Positions 1-7,912 are shown, counted from the stretch's first letter. The stretch is DNA of 25,879 nt from Kiritimatiellia bacterium (GCA_016296065.1 JAEDKA010000053.1:1-25879), one strand, 5' to 3'. A program made the numbers and translations. Notes: generated from the letters alone by a model not told the origin.

Positions 1-53
1 GTGCCGACGTTCACGTGCGGCTTTCCGCCGCGATCGAATGTTTCCTTAGCCAT
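1..53 (-). CDS. tuf: Elongation factor Tu, N-terminal fragment (cut by window edge)
   Basis: The minus strand from 53 encodes MAKETFDRGGKPHVNVG, the conserved EF-Tu amino terminus just before the first GTP-binding loop. The rest of the gene lies outside the window. EF-Tu carries aminoacyl-tRNA to the ribosome in the cytoplasm. An AGGAG Shine-Dalgarno sequence sits about 10 nt before the ATG. The gene follows tRNA-Thr(GGU) directly. The same tRNA-Thr/tuf pairing is known from the E. coli thrT-tufB operon, which supports the call and suggests co-transcription. Identification rests on only 17 residues, but they are very characteristic. Confidence 0.9.
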   Translation of the reverse strand, partial: MAKETFDRGGKPHVNVG

Positions 54-103
54 TTCTCATTTACTCCTGTGAGTGGTTATCTTCTGTTTGCCTCCGCCCC
101 TTC

Positions 104-179
104 TGGAGCCACCTAGCGGAATCGAACCGCCGACCTCATCCTTACCAAGGATGTGCTCTACCTACTGAGCTAAAGTGGC
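104..179 (-). tRNA. tRNA-Thr (anticodon GGU)
   Basis: A full cloverleaf can be drawn: acceptor GCCACTT pairs with AGGTGGC (one G-T wobble), the anticodon loop is TTGGTAA with anticodon GGT, and the T arm contains GGTTCGATTCC. The 3' CCA is encoded (104-106). The discriminator base is U rather than the more usual A. It lies about 50 nt upstream of tuf and is probably co-transcribed with it. Confidence 0.95.
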
Positions 180-204
180 CTCCTTCTGAAACGAAAACTC
201 GCAT

Positions 205-213
205 AGTATATCA
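205..213 (-). promoter_or_regulatory. Promoter of tRNA-Thr/tuf (extended -10)
   Basis: The minus strand reads TGATATACT, an extended -10 box. A TTGCGC -35-like hexamer (229-234) lies exactly 18 nt upstream. Transcription should start near 197, shortly before the mature tRNA 5' end at 179. Confidence 0.65.
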
Positions 214-258
214 AAAAAGCGCCACTCGGCGCAAGGGGGTATTTGACATCTTTGAAAT

Positions 259-334
259 TGGTGGCGAGAAAGGGGATCGAACCCTTGACCTTAGGCTTAT
301 GAGTCCTGCGCTCTACCAACTGAGCTATCTCGCC
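259..334 (-). tRNA. tRNA-Met, elongator type (anticodon CAU)
   Basis: The 76-nt sequence folds as acceptor GGCGAGA/TCTCGCC, D stem GCTC/GAGC, anticodon loop CTCATAA and T stem AAGGG/CCCTT, with ACCA encoded at the 3' end. The loop is that of elongator tRNA-Met, but tRNA-Ile2 (lysidine-modified CAU) shares it, so identity is not certain. The anticodon stem is unusual: positions 27-43 (C-A) and 31-39 (A-G) do not pair, leaving three base pairs. Confidence 0.85.
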
Positions 335-365
335 TTTTGGCCCTGATTTGGGACAACAGGCGCGT

Positions 366-374
366 AGTTTATCA
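366..374 (-). promoter_or_regulatory. Promoter of tRNA-Met
   Basis: The minus strand reads TGATAAACT (extended -10). TTGACG (390-395) lies exactly 18 nt upstream as a good -35 box. Confidence 0.65.
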
Positions 375-431
375 AATCCACGCGCCCGCCGTCAAGTGCG
401 AATTTGCCAAATTTTCCAAATATTGAGAAAA

Positions 432-1997
432 TCACCGTCTGTGCAGGCGCGAGCGAAGCGCGCGGACCTGCTCCGGCATGAGCGCTATGGACGCCACGCC
501 GTAGACCGCCGCGCCGAGCGCGATGAGCACGGCGAGGGCAATGACCGACGGAAGCCGCGCGGCAAACGGACGCGCGACGGCGATGACTCCGGCCATGAAA
601 AGCGACGCCGCAAGCGCGAGCGCAACAGGGCGAATCGTCGCGGAAAGTCCGAGCGAGCCGTTCTTCCTCTTCGCGAGAACGACAAGCAGAGCGCACCCGG
701 CGAACGCGCAGACCACCGTGGACGCGGCAAGCCCGACGTGCCGCCACTCGACCGGAAGAAGCCACACCGCGAGAATGTTGAGCACCGCGTTCATAACGAC
801 CGTCGCAACCGAAACGCGCAACGGCGTCTTCATGTCGTTCTGCGCCTGGAACCACGGAACCAGCATCTTCTGGAAGCCGAAGAATCCGAGCCCCACGGCG
901 TATACCGCAAGCGCGCGCGACACGCGCAGCGTCGCCATTTCGTCGAACGCGCCGCCCTGGTAGATTACGGACGTTATCTCCGGCGCGAGGACGAAGAGCC
1001 CCGCCGCCGCCGGGACCATCACGAACATGAGCGACCTTACGGACGACGCAAGCGCCTCGCGGGCGCCTTCCACGTCGCCTTTCGCGAAGAGGCCCGCGAA
1101 CGTCGGAAGAAGCACCGTCCCGAACGCGACGCCAATCACCCCGAGCGGAAGGTCCATGAGCCGCTCTGCGTATCCTATTACCCCCGCGGCCCATCCGCTC
1201 GCGAGCTGCGCGAGGACCTGGTCGAGCATGTAGTTTATCTGTATCGCGCCCGCACCAAGCGCCGCGATGCCGAGGTTCTTCCAGACGAGGATGACCTTGG
1301 AGTCACCCCAGCCGGAAAAGGACAGCTTCGGCGTGACGCCCGCCTTGTGCATGCACCACATCATGAACGCCATCTGCGCCGCGCCCGCGACGAGGATCGC
1401 CATCGCGACGCGGTGTACGCGCTGGTCGAGGCGCATTTCGGGGAAGAAGGCGATCCAGGCGAGGATGCCGATCCAGAAGAAGTTCAGTAGGCACGGCATG
1501 AAGCTGGACGCTTTGAAGCGTCCGAGCGCATTGAGAACCCCCATCCCGAACGCAGCCCCGCAGATGAAGATCATGTACGGGAGAAGCGTCTTGACTAGGC
1601 GTATCGTTATCAGCAGCCGCTTGGTGTCCTTAAGCCCCAGCGCGTCCCTAAAATGCACCGCGACCTCGAGCCCGCCCATGCAGAGAATGACTATCGCCCC
1701 AAGCATCAGCAGCACCATCGTCATCACGGAGCGCGCAAGCCGCGCCGCGCGCTCCATCGAGCCCGCCTCCGCCTCGCCCTTGAAGACCGGAACGAACGCC
1801 GCCGTGAGCGCGCCCTCTCCGAAGAGCTTGCGCGCCATGTTGGGGATCGCGAACGCAAGGGTGAACGCTGCCTGCTCGATGCCCGCGCCGATCAGCCGGG
1901 ACTGGAGCATCTCCCGCGCGAGCCCAAGCACGCGCGAGAGCATCGTGAACGCCCCGACGGTAAAAACGTTTCTAATGGTGCTCGTCCCCTTGCTCAT
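432..1997 (-). CDS. murJ: Lipid II flippase MurJ (MviN)
   Basis: Polytopic inner-membrane protein of the MurJ/MviN family, which moves the peptidoglycan precursor lipid II across the cytoplasmic membrane. The amino end contains the family pattern 'RNVFTVGAFTMLSRVLGLAREML', broken here only by description, followed by 'NMARKLFGEGALTAAFVPVF'. About fourteen hydrophobic segments follow over 521 residues, the usual family length. I chose the ATG at 1997 (MSKGTST) over the ATG at 2012: a GGAG lies 9 nt before it, whereas the upstream ATG has its purine tract only 2 nt away. It follows tkt by about 40 nt with no promoter seen between them, so it is probably co-transcribed. The pairing with tkt has no obvious functional logic. 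Confidence 0.95.
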   Translation of the reverse strand: MSKGTSTIRNVFTVGAFTMLSRVLGLAREMLQSRLIGAGIEQAAFTLAFAIPNMARKLFGEGALTAAFVPVFKGEAEAGSMERAARLARSVMTMVLLMLGAIVILCMGGLEVAVHFRDALGLKDTKRLLITIRLVKTLLPYMIFICGAAFGMGVLNALGRFKASSFMPCLLNFFWIGILAWIAFFPEMRLDQRVHRVAMAILVAGAAQMAFMMWCMHKAGVTPKLSFSGWGDSKVILVWKNLGIAALGAGAIQINYMLDQVLAQLASGWAAGVIGYAERLMDLPLGVIGVAFGTVLLPTFAGLFAKGDVEGAREALASSVRSLMFVMVPAAAGLFVLAPEITSVIYQGGAFDEMATLRVSRALAVYAVGLGFFGFQKMLVPWFQAQNDMKTPLRVSVATVVMNAVLNILAVWLLPVEWRHVGLAASTVVCAFAGCALLVVLAKRKNGSLGLSATIRPVALALAASLFMAGVIAVARPFAARLPSVIALAVLIALGAAVYGVASIALMPEQVRALRSRLHRR

Positions 1998-2038
1998 TTC
2001 GCTTCGCTCCATTCCCTCGGGGACTCGCTACAACCTCA

Positions 2039-3982
2039 TTAGGCTATCGTCTTCGCGACGTTGTAGACGTTCTCGGGCGTGAAGCCGAACTTCACGGAGA
2101 GCGTCTGGTACGGGGCGGACGCGCCGAAGCGGTCGAGCGTCACGAACGCCGTCGTGCGGAAGTCGAGCCTGAAGCGGTCGAGCCCGTACCTCACGCCCGC
2201 CTCGACGATGACGCGGCGCTTCATCTCCTGCGGCATCACCGAGCAGCGGTACTCCGGCGTCGTCTCGAGGTAGAATCGCTCGATGCACGGGAAGCTCGCG
2301 ACCCTCACGCCGCGCCCTTCCGCCGCAAGACGCTTCGCCGCCTCGATGCAGATCGACACTTCCGAACCCGTGGCGATGAAGAGAATCGTCTCGGAGTCCT
2401 GCTTTCCGGCCTGGTAGACGACATAACCGCCCTTCGAGACGCCCTCGGGCGTGACGCCCTCGAGGATCGGAAGGTTCTGGCGCGTCGTCAGGATGCAGCT
2501 CGGACCATCCGTGCGCATTAGCATCTCGACCCACGCATAGGCCGTCTCGTTCGCGTCCGCCGGACGCCACGTGCGGACGTTCGGCATGGACCTGAGGCTG
2601 GCGAGCTGCTCGACCGGCTCGTGCGTCGGACCGTCCTCGCCGACGCAGTAGCTGTCGTGCGAGAAGACGAAGATGGACGGAAGCTCCATGAGCGCCGCGA
2701 GGCGGATCGCCGGCTTGCAGTAGTCGGAGAACACGAAGAACGTCGCGCCGTATCCGCGCAGAGTGCCGTCGAACGCGGTGATTCCGTTGACGATCGCCGC
2801 CATCGCGAGTTCGCGGATTCCGAAATGGTAGTTCCTGCCGGAGAACTCTCCCGGCGCGACGTCGCCAAGCCCCTTGAGGTACGTCTTGTTCGACGGCGCG
2901 AGGTCCGCGCTGCCTCCCACAAGCCCGGGGAACGCCGGCGCAAGCGCGTTCATTATCGTGCCGCACGCCGCGCGCGTCGCGTACGTCTTGGCGGGATCGA
3001 ACGCTGGAAGCGCCTTCATGAGGTCCTTGCGCGCCGGAGCGGCGACAGGCGCCTGCTCGCCAGCAAGCTTCTTCGCCTTGTTGGCGATGCGGTGCTGCTG
3101 GATTGTGCGGAACTTGAAAACGTTGGTGACCTCCTCTGGAACGAAGAAGCTCTTCTCCGGGTCGAAGCCGAGCGCCTTCTTCGTCGCGGCGAGCTCCTCC
3201 GCTCCAAGCGGCGAGCCATGGCAGTCGGGCGTGTCGTGCTTGGTGGGCGCGCCGCATCCGATGTGCGTCTTCGCGATGACGATCGCAGGCTGTCCGACGA
3301 CCTTCCTGGCGCGGAGGAACACGCGGTCTATCGCCGCCATGTCGTGTCCGTCGACTTCGAACACCTTCCATCCGTAGCTCTCGAAGCGCTTCTTCGCGTC
3401 GTCGGCCATCGCAATGGAGGTCGCTCCCTCGATGGTGATGCGGTTCGAGTCGTAGACCAGCGTGATGTTGTCGAGCTTGAGCGCTCCGGCGAGGCTCGCC
3501 GCCTCGTGGGAGATGCCCTCCTCGAGGTCTCCGTCGCCGCAGAACACCCACGTGCGGTTCTGAACGCCCTTCCTCTTCGCCGCGAGCGCAAGGCCGACGG
3601 CCATCGCGATGCCCTGCCCGAGCGGACCGGTCGTCACCTCGACGCCGGGAGTGACGCCGCGCTCGGGGTGCCCTGCGCAACGGCTGCCCCACTGACGGAA
3701 GTTCATGAGCTCCTCCATCTTGAGCCCGCCCATGCCGGAGAGGTGGAAGAGCGCGTAGACGAGCGACGAGGCGTGTCCGCCCGAGAAGACGAGTCGGTCG
3801 CGGTCAGCCCACGTCGGATCCTTCGGGTCGACGTTGAGGTGCTTGAGCCAGAGGACGGTCGCGAGGTCGGCCATGCCCATCGGCGCGCCGGGATGGCCCG
3901 ACTTCGCCTTCTCGACGATGTCCGCGCACAGGCAGCGGACCGTGTTGGACGTGAGCTTCAGAAGATCTTCGGTAAGTTTCAT
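2039..3982 (-). CDS. tkt: Transketolase
   Basis: Thiamine-diphosphate enzyme of the non-oxidative pentose phosphate pathway that transfers two-carbon ketol units between sugar phosphates in the cytoplasm. At 647 residues it has full bacterial length. Visible motifs are GHPGAPMG near residue 30, the ThDP/metal motif GDGDLEEG, the pyrimidine-domain segment NYHFGIRELAMAAIVNGI holding the catalytic Glu, and DGPTHEPVEQLASLR. The stop is TAA. The upstream Shine-Dalgarno is weak (AAAGG, 13 nt away). Its own extended -10 promoter overlaps the rnc stop codon. murJ follows at short distance. Confidence 0.97.
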   Translation of the reverse strand: MKLTEDLLKLTSNTVRCLCADIVEKAKSGHPGAPMGMADLATVLWLKHLNVDPKDPTWADRDRLVFSGGHASSLVYALFHLSGMGGLKMEELMNFRQWGSRCAGHPERGVTPGVEVTTGPLGQGIAMAVGLALAAKRKGVQNRTWVFCGDGDLEEGISHEAASLAGALKLDNITLVYDSNRITIEGATSIAMADDAKKRFESYGWKVFEVDGHDMAAIDRVFLRARKVVGQPAIVIAKTHIGCGAPTKHDTPDCHGSPLGAEELAATKKALGFDPEKSFFVPEEVTNVFKFRTIQQHRIANKAKKLAGEQAPVAAPARKDLMKALPAFDPAKTYATRAACGTIMNALAPAFPGLVGGSADLAPSNKTYLKGLGDVAPGEFSGRNYHFGIRELAMAAIVNGITAFDGTLRGYGATFFVFSDYCKPAIRLAALMELPSIFVFSHDSYCVGEDGPTHEPVEQLASLRSMPNVRTWRPADANETAYAWVEMLMRTDGPSCILTTRQNLPILEGVTPEGVSKGGYVVYQAGKQDSETILFIATGSEVSICIEAAKRLAAEGRGVRVASFPCIERFYLETTPEYRCSVMPQEMKRRVIVEAGVRYGLDRFRLDFRTTAFVTLDRFGASAPYQTLSVKFGFTPENVYNVAKTIA

Positions 3983-4023
3983 TTCGTTTCTATGCCTTTC
4001 GACTTTTCAACTTTGGGGTACAT

Positions 4024-4032
4024 ATTATATCA
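4024..4032 (-). promoter_or_regulatory. Promoter of tkt, overlapping the rnc stop codon
   Basis: The minus strand reads TGATATAAT, a consensus extended -10. The rnc TAA (4025-4027) lies inside it. The predicted 5' leader of tkt is about 35 nt. No clear -35 box is seen. Confidence 0.6.
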
Positions 4033-4678
4033 TAGTCAGCAGTCTTGCGGCGGCGCGGGACTCCGCCTCCTTGTGGCTGCGCGCGGAGGCGGTCGCGGAA
4101 CCAATGCCCTCGACCGTCACTTCCACGGTGAAGACCGGCTCGTGGGCCTTGCCCTCCGTCCTCAGCAGACGGTACGACGGATGGCGCGGAGGCGTCATCG
4201 CCTGCGCGCGCATCTGCAGCTCGCCCTTCGGATTCTCCGTCCACTCCGCGTCGCGCGCGAGGTCCGCAAGCGAAAGCGCGTCGAAGACCGCCTTCGCGGC
4301 CCGCATCCCCCCGTCGAGGAATGCCGCGCCGATCACAGCCTCCACCGCGTCCGCAAGCGTCTTGGAGTTCGCCGGAAGCGGCTCCGCACCCTTGTTGCGC
4401 TTCAGCCGCGCGGCGAGGTCGTGGCGCGCCGCTGCGGCGCAGAGCGCTGGCGCGGAGACCATGTGCGTGCGACGGACGGTGAGCTGCCCTTCCGCGTCGT
4501 TCGGACGCGCCGCGTACAGAAGATCGGCCGCGAGAAGCCCCAGCACCGCGTCGCCGAGGAACTCGAGGCGCTGGTTGTCTCGCACCTGCGGGTCGCTCTG
4601 ACGGCACGACGGGGTAGTGAGCGCCTCTTCGAGAAGCGCCCCGTTCGTGAACTCGTATCCGAATATGCTCTGTGACAT
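4025..4678 (-). CDS. rnc: Ribonuclease III
   Basis: Double-strand-specific endoribonuclease that processes rRNA precursors and structured mRNAs. The family signature NQRLEFLGDAVLG lies at residues 35-47 (acidic residues E39 and D43), and the second metal-site pair is in ADAVEAVIGAAFLDGG (D110, E113). The last ~65 residues form a short dsRNA-binding domain ending in SHKEAESRAAARLL. At 217 residues it is slightly short for the family. The ATG lies 7 nt downstream of a perfect TGGTATAAT box, so the transcript should start at or next to the start codon with no Shine-Dalgarno sequence. Confidence 0.95.
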   Translation of the reverse strand: MSQSIFGYEFTNGALLEEALTTPSCRQSDPQVRDNQRLEFLGDAVLGLLAADLLYAARPNDAEGQLTVRRTHMVSAPALCAAAARHDLAARLKRNKGAEPLPANSKTLADAVEAVIGAAFLDGGMRAAKAVFDALSLADLARDAEWTENPKGELQMRAQAMTPPRHPSYRLLRTEGKAHEPVFTVEVTVEGIGSATASARSHKEAESRAAARLLTMI

Positions 4679-4685
4679 TGCGTTT

Positions 4686-4694
4686 ATTATACCA
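4686..4694 (-). promoter_or_regulatory. Promoter of rnc (leaderless)
   Basis: The minus strand reads TGGTATAAT preceded by TT. Only 7 nt separate the box from the rnc ATG, placing the expected transcription start on or beside the A of ATG. Confidence 0.65.
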
Positions 4695-4766
4695 AATCAT
4701 TCCGCCCTGCGGGGAAAGCTCATCAAATTTATGGAAACGGAGGAGCGAATCTAAAGTGTAAAACAA

Positions 4767-4790
4767 GGAGACGCGGCATCTTGCCGCGTC
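4767..4790 (+). repeat. 24-nt hairpin repeat, copy 1
   Basis: GGA followed by arms GACGCGGC and GCCGCGTC around loop ATCTT. All 24 nt are identical to the copy inside trpF at 5733-5756 (opposite strand). Confidence 0.85.
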
Positions 4791-4907
4791 CAAAACTGCA
4801 AAGCCAGTCCTTAGTTTTCATTTTCCATTCACACATCCCGCCGGGCGCAGACACTGGCGCAGGTTCTGACCGCCAACCGCTCGCTTTAGCAGCGGCCGTC
4901 GTGCTTT

Positions 4908-4931
4908 ACGCAGCGGGGACGCTGCGTCTCC
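4908..4931 (-). repeat. 24-nt hairpin repeat, copy 2 (variant arms)
   Basis: On the minus strand GGA is followed by arms GACGCAGC and GCTGCGT around a GTCCCC-type loop. Compared with copy 1 both arms changed and still pair (G-C replaced by A-T). Confidence 0.75.
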
Positions 4932-5060
4932 TTGGGTAGGGGTGCACTGGTGAATAGCCTGATTTGGCAGTAGTCGAGAGATTAATGTGATTTTGGTGCG
5001 GACACTCCGCTCGCTGCGCTCCCTTCGCATCCGCCAGGAGCTTTGGAGATGGCTGCGCTC

Positions 5061-5159
5061 TAGGGGGCTCCGTCGCTCCGCGACGGAGCAATTAAGTGTG
5101 AATGTAGTCGCCAGTGAAGCGGCGATTGCTTGTCCGTCGCGGAGCGACGGACCCCCTAC
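5061..5159. repeat. Long imperfect inverted repeat (BIME/MITE-like)
   Basis: The left arm (5061-5094) contains TAGGGGG, TCCGTCGCTCCGCGACGGA and GCAAT. The right arm (5124-5159) is its near-perfect inverse. About 30 nt lie between them. Each arm also contains its own palindrome centred on CTCCGCGACGG. No transposase is nearby. It could be a non-autonomous element or a paired REP. Confidence 0.6.
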
Positions 5160-5300
5160 GGTGGCCCGCAAGCCGTCACTCGCTGGTCCGTGATGAGGCA
5201 CATTTGCCGGACAAGAACACACTACGTCGTCGGCAACAAGAGCGCAATTGAGTGGGCTACGTGCGGTACTAGGACAGCATAAAAGCAAAACAACATAGTC

Positions 5301-5909
5301 TCAAGCCATGTGGCCACGTCGACAGGGGAAATTGACAACGCCAAAGACCGAGGCGAAACGACAAAGAAAACGATCGAGCAAGTCGGCGCTCTTGACGCCG
5401 GGAGAAGTCTCGAGCGAGCTGTTGACGTCTATGACATCTGGGCCGAGCCGAAGCGCCTCAGCCACGTTGGCCTCCCCTATTCCGCCCGCGAGGATCGACT
5501 TGTAGGGCCCCTTGCGGAAACCTCGCTCGCCGTCTCCGTGCGACGAGTCGAACAGCACGCCGTCCCCAGGCGCGCCGCCAGCGAGAGTCCATACCTCGAA
5601 GCCCGCTCCGCGCAGCGCGGCGACATCCTCCTCCGTAGCGCGCCTGTGGAGCTGCACGACGTCAAGCCGCGCCATGCGCATTGTCTCGACGATCTCCGCA
5701 ACGGACTGCCTCACAAAGACGCCGACACGTCTGACGCGGCAAGATGCCGCGTCTCCAAGTCGTTTTCCGCATTCAACCGCCTTCTCGACCGTGACGGCGC
5801 GCGGGGAGGTCGGCTCGAAGATGAAGCCGAGGTAGTCCACCCCCGCGCGCGCCGCGGACGCGGCGAACGCGGCGTCGTTCACTCCGCAGACCTTGATTTC
5901 AGGACGCAT
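5301..5909 (-). CDS. trpF: Phosphoribosylanthranilate isomerase (with embedded 24-nt repeat)
   Basis: TIM-barrel enzyme converting phosphoribosylanthranilate to CdRP in tryptophan synthesis. Visible motifs are KVCGV with the catalytic Cys (residue 8), YLGFIF...SPR, VGVFV, DVVQLH, LFDS with the likely catalytic Asp, LAGGI..ANV, and a diverged phosphate loop IDVNSSLETSPG where many homologues read VDVSSGVE..PG. Length is 202 residues, normal for the family. The start overlaps the end of trpA by 11 nt with no clear Shine-Dalgarno, so translational coupling is likely. Residues 52-59 (GDAASCRV) are encoded by an exact copy of the dispersed 24-nt hairpin repeat, between a predicted helix and the VGVFV strand, where length seems tolerated. 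Being last, after trpA, is an uncommon order. Confidence 0.92.
   Translation of the reverse strand: MRPEIKVCGVNDAAFAASAARAGVDYLGFIFEPTSPRAVTVEKAVECGKRLGDAASCRVRRVGVFVRQSVAEIVETMRMARLDVVQLHRRATEEDVAALRGAGFEVWTLAGGAPGDGVLFDSSHGDGERGFRKGPYKSILAGGIGEANVAEALRLGPDVIDVNSSLETSPGVKSADLLDRFLCRFASVFGVVNFPCRRGHMA
5733..5756 (-). repeat. 24-nt hairpin repeat inside trpF, in frame
   Basis: Identical over 24 nt to the intergenic copy at 4767-4790 (arms GACGCGGC / GCCGCGTC, loop ATCTT). It occupies exactly codons 52-59 of trpF and adds no stop or frameshift. Confidence 0.85.
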
Positions 5910-6636
5910 TGCCGAAGCGCTTCACGAGCGCGGACCCGATGATGTATCCGTCCGCATGTCGGCAGACCTCCTCCGCCTGCTCCTTCGTGGAGATGCCGAA
6001 GCCGGCGGCGATCGGAAGCTCCACCGCCGCGCGTATCGCGTCGAGGCGCGATGCGAGGTCGGACGGAAGCTCCTTGCGCGCTCCCGTGATCCCCTTCACG
6101 GTGATGACGTAGAGGAACGTGTTGTCGAGCCCCTTGGCGCTCTCCTTCACGCGCTCCATCGGAGTGTTCGGCGCGATAAGCGGGACGTAGGAGATCCCGC
6201 GCGGACGCAACACGGCGAGAAGCTCCTCGCGCTCCTCGAGCGGAAGGTCCACCGCCAGCACGGCGTCGATCCCGGCGTCCGCCGCCGCGTCCGCGAAGCG
6301 GTCGAGTCCGTTCGCGAAGAGGAGGTTGTAGTAGGAGAACAGGACGAGCCCAGTCTTCGGATGCTTCGCCCTCACGCGCTTCGCGAGCGCAAGGACATCC
6401 GCAAGCGTCACGCCCTGCTTCAGCGCCTCGTACGCCGCGGAGCGAATCACCGCGCCGTCGGCGAACGGATCGGAGAACGGCACGCCGAGCTCGATGATGT
6501 CCGCCCCTTCCGAGACGAGCGTGTCTATCGCCGCCTCGCACTTGGCGAGCGACGGATAGCCGATTGTTAGGTACGCGACAAATGCGCCGCGCCCCTGCGA
6601 CTTTGCGTTTTCAAATGCATCTGCAATTCGTTTCAT
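5899..6636 (-). CDS. trpA: Tryptophan synthase alpha subunit
   Basis: Cleaves indole-3-glycerol phosphate to indole and glyceraldehyde-3-phosphate and passes indole to the beta subunit. Visible features are FVAYLTIGYP near residue 19, IIELGVPFSDPFADG with the catalytic Glu, DAVLAVDLPLEE with the catalytic Asp, APNTP, and the phosphate-binding end AAGFGIST and YIIGSALVKRF. At 245 residues it is slightly shorter than the usual ~265, lacking the last helix residues. It begins 4 nt after the trpB stop, with AAAGG about 8 nt before the ATG, and overlaps the trpF start. Operon membership is clear. Confidence 0.96.
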   Translation of the reverse strand: MKRIADAFENAKSQGRGAFVAYLTIGYPSLAKCEAAIDTLVSEGADIIELGVPFSDPFADGAVIRSAAYEALKQGVTLADVLALAKRVRAKHPKTGLVLFSYYNLLFANGLDRFADAAADAGIDAVLAVDLPLEEREELLAVLRPRGISYVPLIAPNTPMERVKESAKGLDNTFLYVITVKGITGARKELPSDLASRLDAIRAAVELPIAAGFGISTKEQAEEVCRHADGYIIGSALVKRFGNAS

Positions 6637-6640
6637 TGCC

Positions 6641-7819
6641 TCAACCTTTCGACTTCTTGTAGTTTTCGATGTTCTCCAGATCCTTGTCGCCGCGCCCCGA
6701 GAGGCACACGAGGAGAATCGAGTCCTTCGGCATCGTCGGCGCGCGCTTTATCGCCTCGGCGAGCGCGTGGCTCGACTCGAGCGCGGGGATGATGCCCTCG
6801 CAGCGGCACAGCTCGTCGAACGCCGCGACCGCCTCGTCATCCGTCACCGCGGCGTATTCGGCGCGGCCAGTGTCGTGCAGGTAGCAGTGTTCCGGACCGA
6901 CGCCAGGGTAGTCGAGTCCCGCCGAAACGGAATAGGTGTCGATGACGTTTCCGTCCGGACGCTGCAGGAGCATCGTCTTCGCACCGTGGAGAACGCCGAG
7001 TCGTCCGCCGTTGATGGACGCCGCGTGCTCGCCGGTCGAGATGCCCTTCCCCGCGGCCTCAACTCCGACGAGCTTCACGGACGCGTCGTCGAAAAAGCCG
7101 GCGAAGAGTCCGATCGCGTTCGACCCGCCGCCCACGCATGCGATCGCCTGGTCGGGGAGGCGTCCGAACTTCTCCAGGCACTGCCGCCGCGCCTCGCGTC
7201 CGATGACGGACTGGAAGTCCTTCACCATCTCGGGGTAGGGATGCGGACCCGCCGCGGTACCGATGACGTAGAACGTGTCGTCGCAGTTGGTGACCCAGTC
7301 GCGCAGCGCCTCGTTCATCGCGTCCTTCAGAGTCGCGCTTCCCTCGGTGACGGCGTGGACCGTCGCGCCGAGCATTCGCATACGTCCGACGTTCGGCGCC
7401 TGGCGGTCCACGTCTATCGCGCCCATGTAGACCTCGCAGGGCATTCCGAAGAGAGCGGCGACCGTAGCGGTCGCAACGCCGTGCATTCCCGCGCCGGTCT
7501 CGGCGATTAGGCGGCGCTTGCCCATGCGCTTCGCGAGCAGGGCCTGTCCGATGGTGTTGTTCACCTTGTGCGCGCCTGTGTGGTTGAGGTCCTCTCGTTT
7601 GAGGACTATCGTCGCGCCGCCGAGCTTTTCGGAGAGACGGCGGCAGACGGTGATCGGCGACTCGCGCCCGACGTAGTCGTGCAGGAGCTCCGCGAACTCG
7701 CGCTGGAAGGCTGGATCGTCCTTCGCCTCGAAGTACGCGGCCTCGAGCTCCTTGAGGGGCCCCATAAGCGTTTCGGCGACGTACTGTCCGCCGTATTGTC
7801 CGTAGTGTCCGTTGTTCAT
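6641..7819 (-). CDS. trpB: Tryptophan synthase beta subunit
   Basis: PLP enzyme condensing indole with serine to tryptophan. At 392 residues it is the canonical short TrpB1 type. Visible motifs are the amino end GQYGGQYVAETLM, the PLP lysine in HTGAHKVNN, the phosphate-binding loop GGGSNAIG and SGRGDKD near the end. The start at 7819 (MNNGHYG) matches homologues; an upstream in-frame start would translate through the attenuator hairpin. There is no Shine-Dalgarno in the AT-rich stretch before this ATG. It is the first structural gene after the trpL leader and terminator, and trpA follows by 4 nt. Confidence 0.97.
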   Translation of the reverse strand: MNNGHYGQYGGQYVAETLMGPLKELEAAYFEAKDDPAFQREFAELLHDYVGRESPITVCRRLSEKLGGATIVLKREDLNHTGAHKVNNTIGQALLAKRMGKRRLIAETGAGMHGVATATVAALFGMPCEVYMGAIDVDRQAPNVGRMRMLGATVHAVTEGSATLKDAMNEALRDWVTNCDDTFYVIGTAAGPHPYPEMVKDFQSVIGREARRQCLEKFGRLPDQAIACVGGGSNAIGLFAGFFDDASVKLVGVEAAGKGISTGEHAASINGGRLGVLHGAKTMLLQRPDGNVIDTYSVSAGLDYPGVGPEHCYLHDTGRAEYAAVTDDEAVAAFDELCRCEGIIPALESSHALAEAIKRAPTMPKDSILLVCLSGRGDKDLENIENYKKSKG

Positions 7820-7847
7820 TGTCGTATTGTTTTTATTGTTTGAGTTC

Positions 7848-7887
7848 AAAAAACAAAAGCGCCCCGCTTCACCCGAAGCGAGGCCGC
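7848..7887 (-). terminator. trp attenuator: intrinsic terminator before trpB
   Basis: On the minus strand a strong stem (5' arm GCGGCCTCGCTTC, loop GGGT, 3' arm GAAGCGGGGCGC; about 12 pairs with one bulge) is followed by TTTTGTTTTTT. It lies between the trpL stop and trpB, as expected for a transcription attenuator. An earlier hairpin CGCCC-GACC-GGGGCG overlaps the end of trpL. The CGGGGC of that hairpin can pair with GCCTCG in the terminator 5' arm, a possible antiterminator of about 6 pairs. Confidence 0.85.
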
Positions 7888-7912
7888 CTTCTTGCCGCAA
7901 ATGTGTGCAGGC

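Larger units (their letters stand above)
4695..5300. other. Gene-poor, repeat-rich spacer between rnc and trpF
   Basis: About 600 bases without a convincing gene. The open frames here read through inverted repeats and have no family features. It holds two 24-nt hairpin units (4767, 4908) and a long inverted repeat (5061-5159). No promoter of the common extended -10 type is seen. No U-tract terminator is evident after trpF. Confidence 0.6.

Noticed and set aside
2621..4675. 684-codon plus-strand open frame over tkt and rnc
   Set aside because: Antisense shadow of GC-rich genes; arginine-rich and without domain features.
4818..5288. 156-codon minus-strand open frame in the rnc-trpF spacer
   Set aside because: It reads through hairpin repeats and the long inverted repeat, has no family features or ribosome site, and its composition is unlike the real genes.
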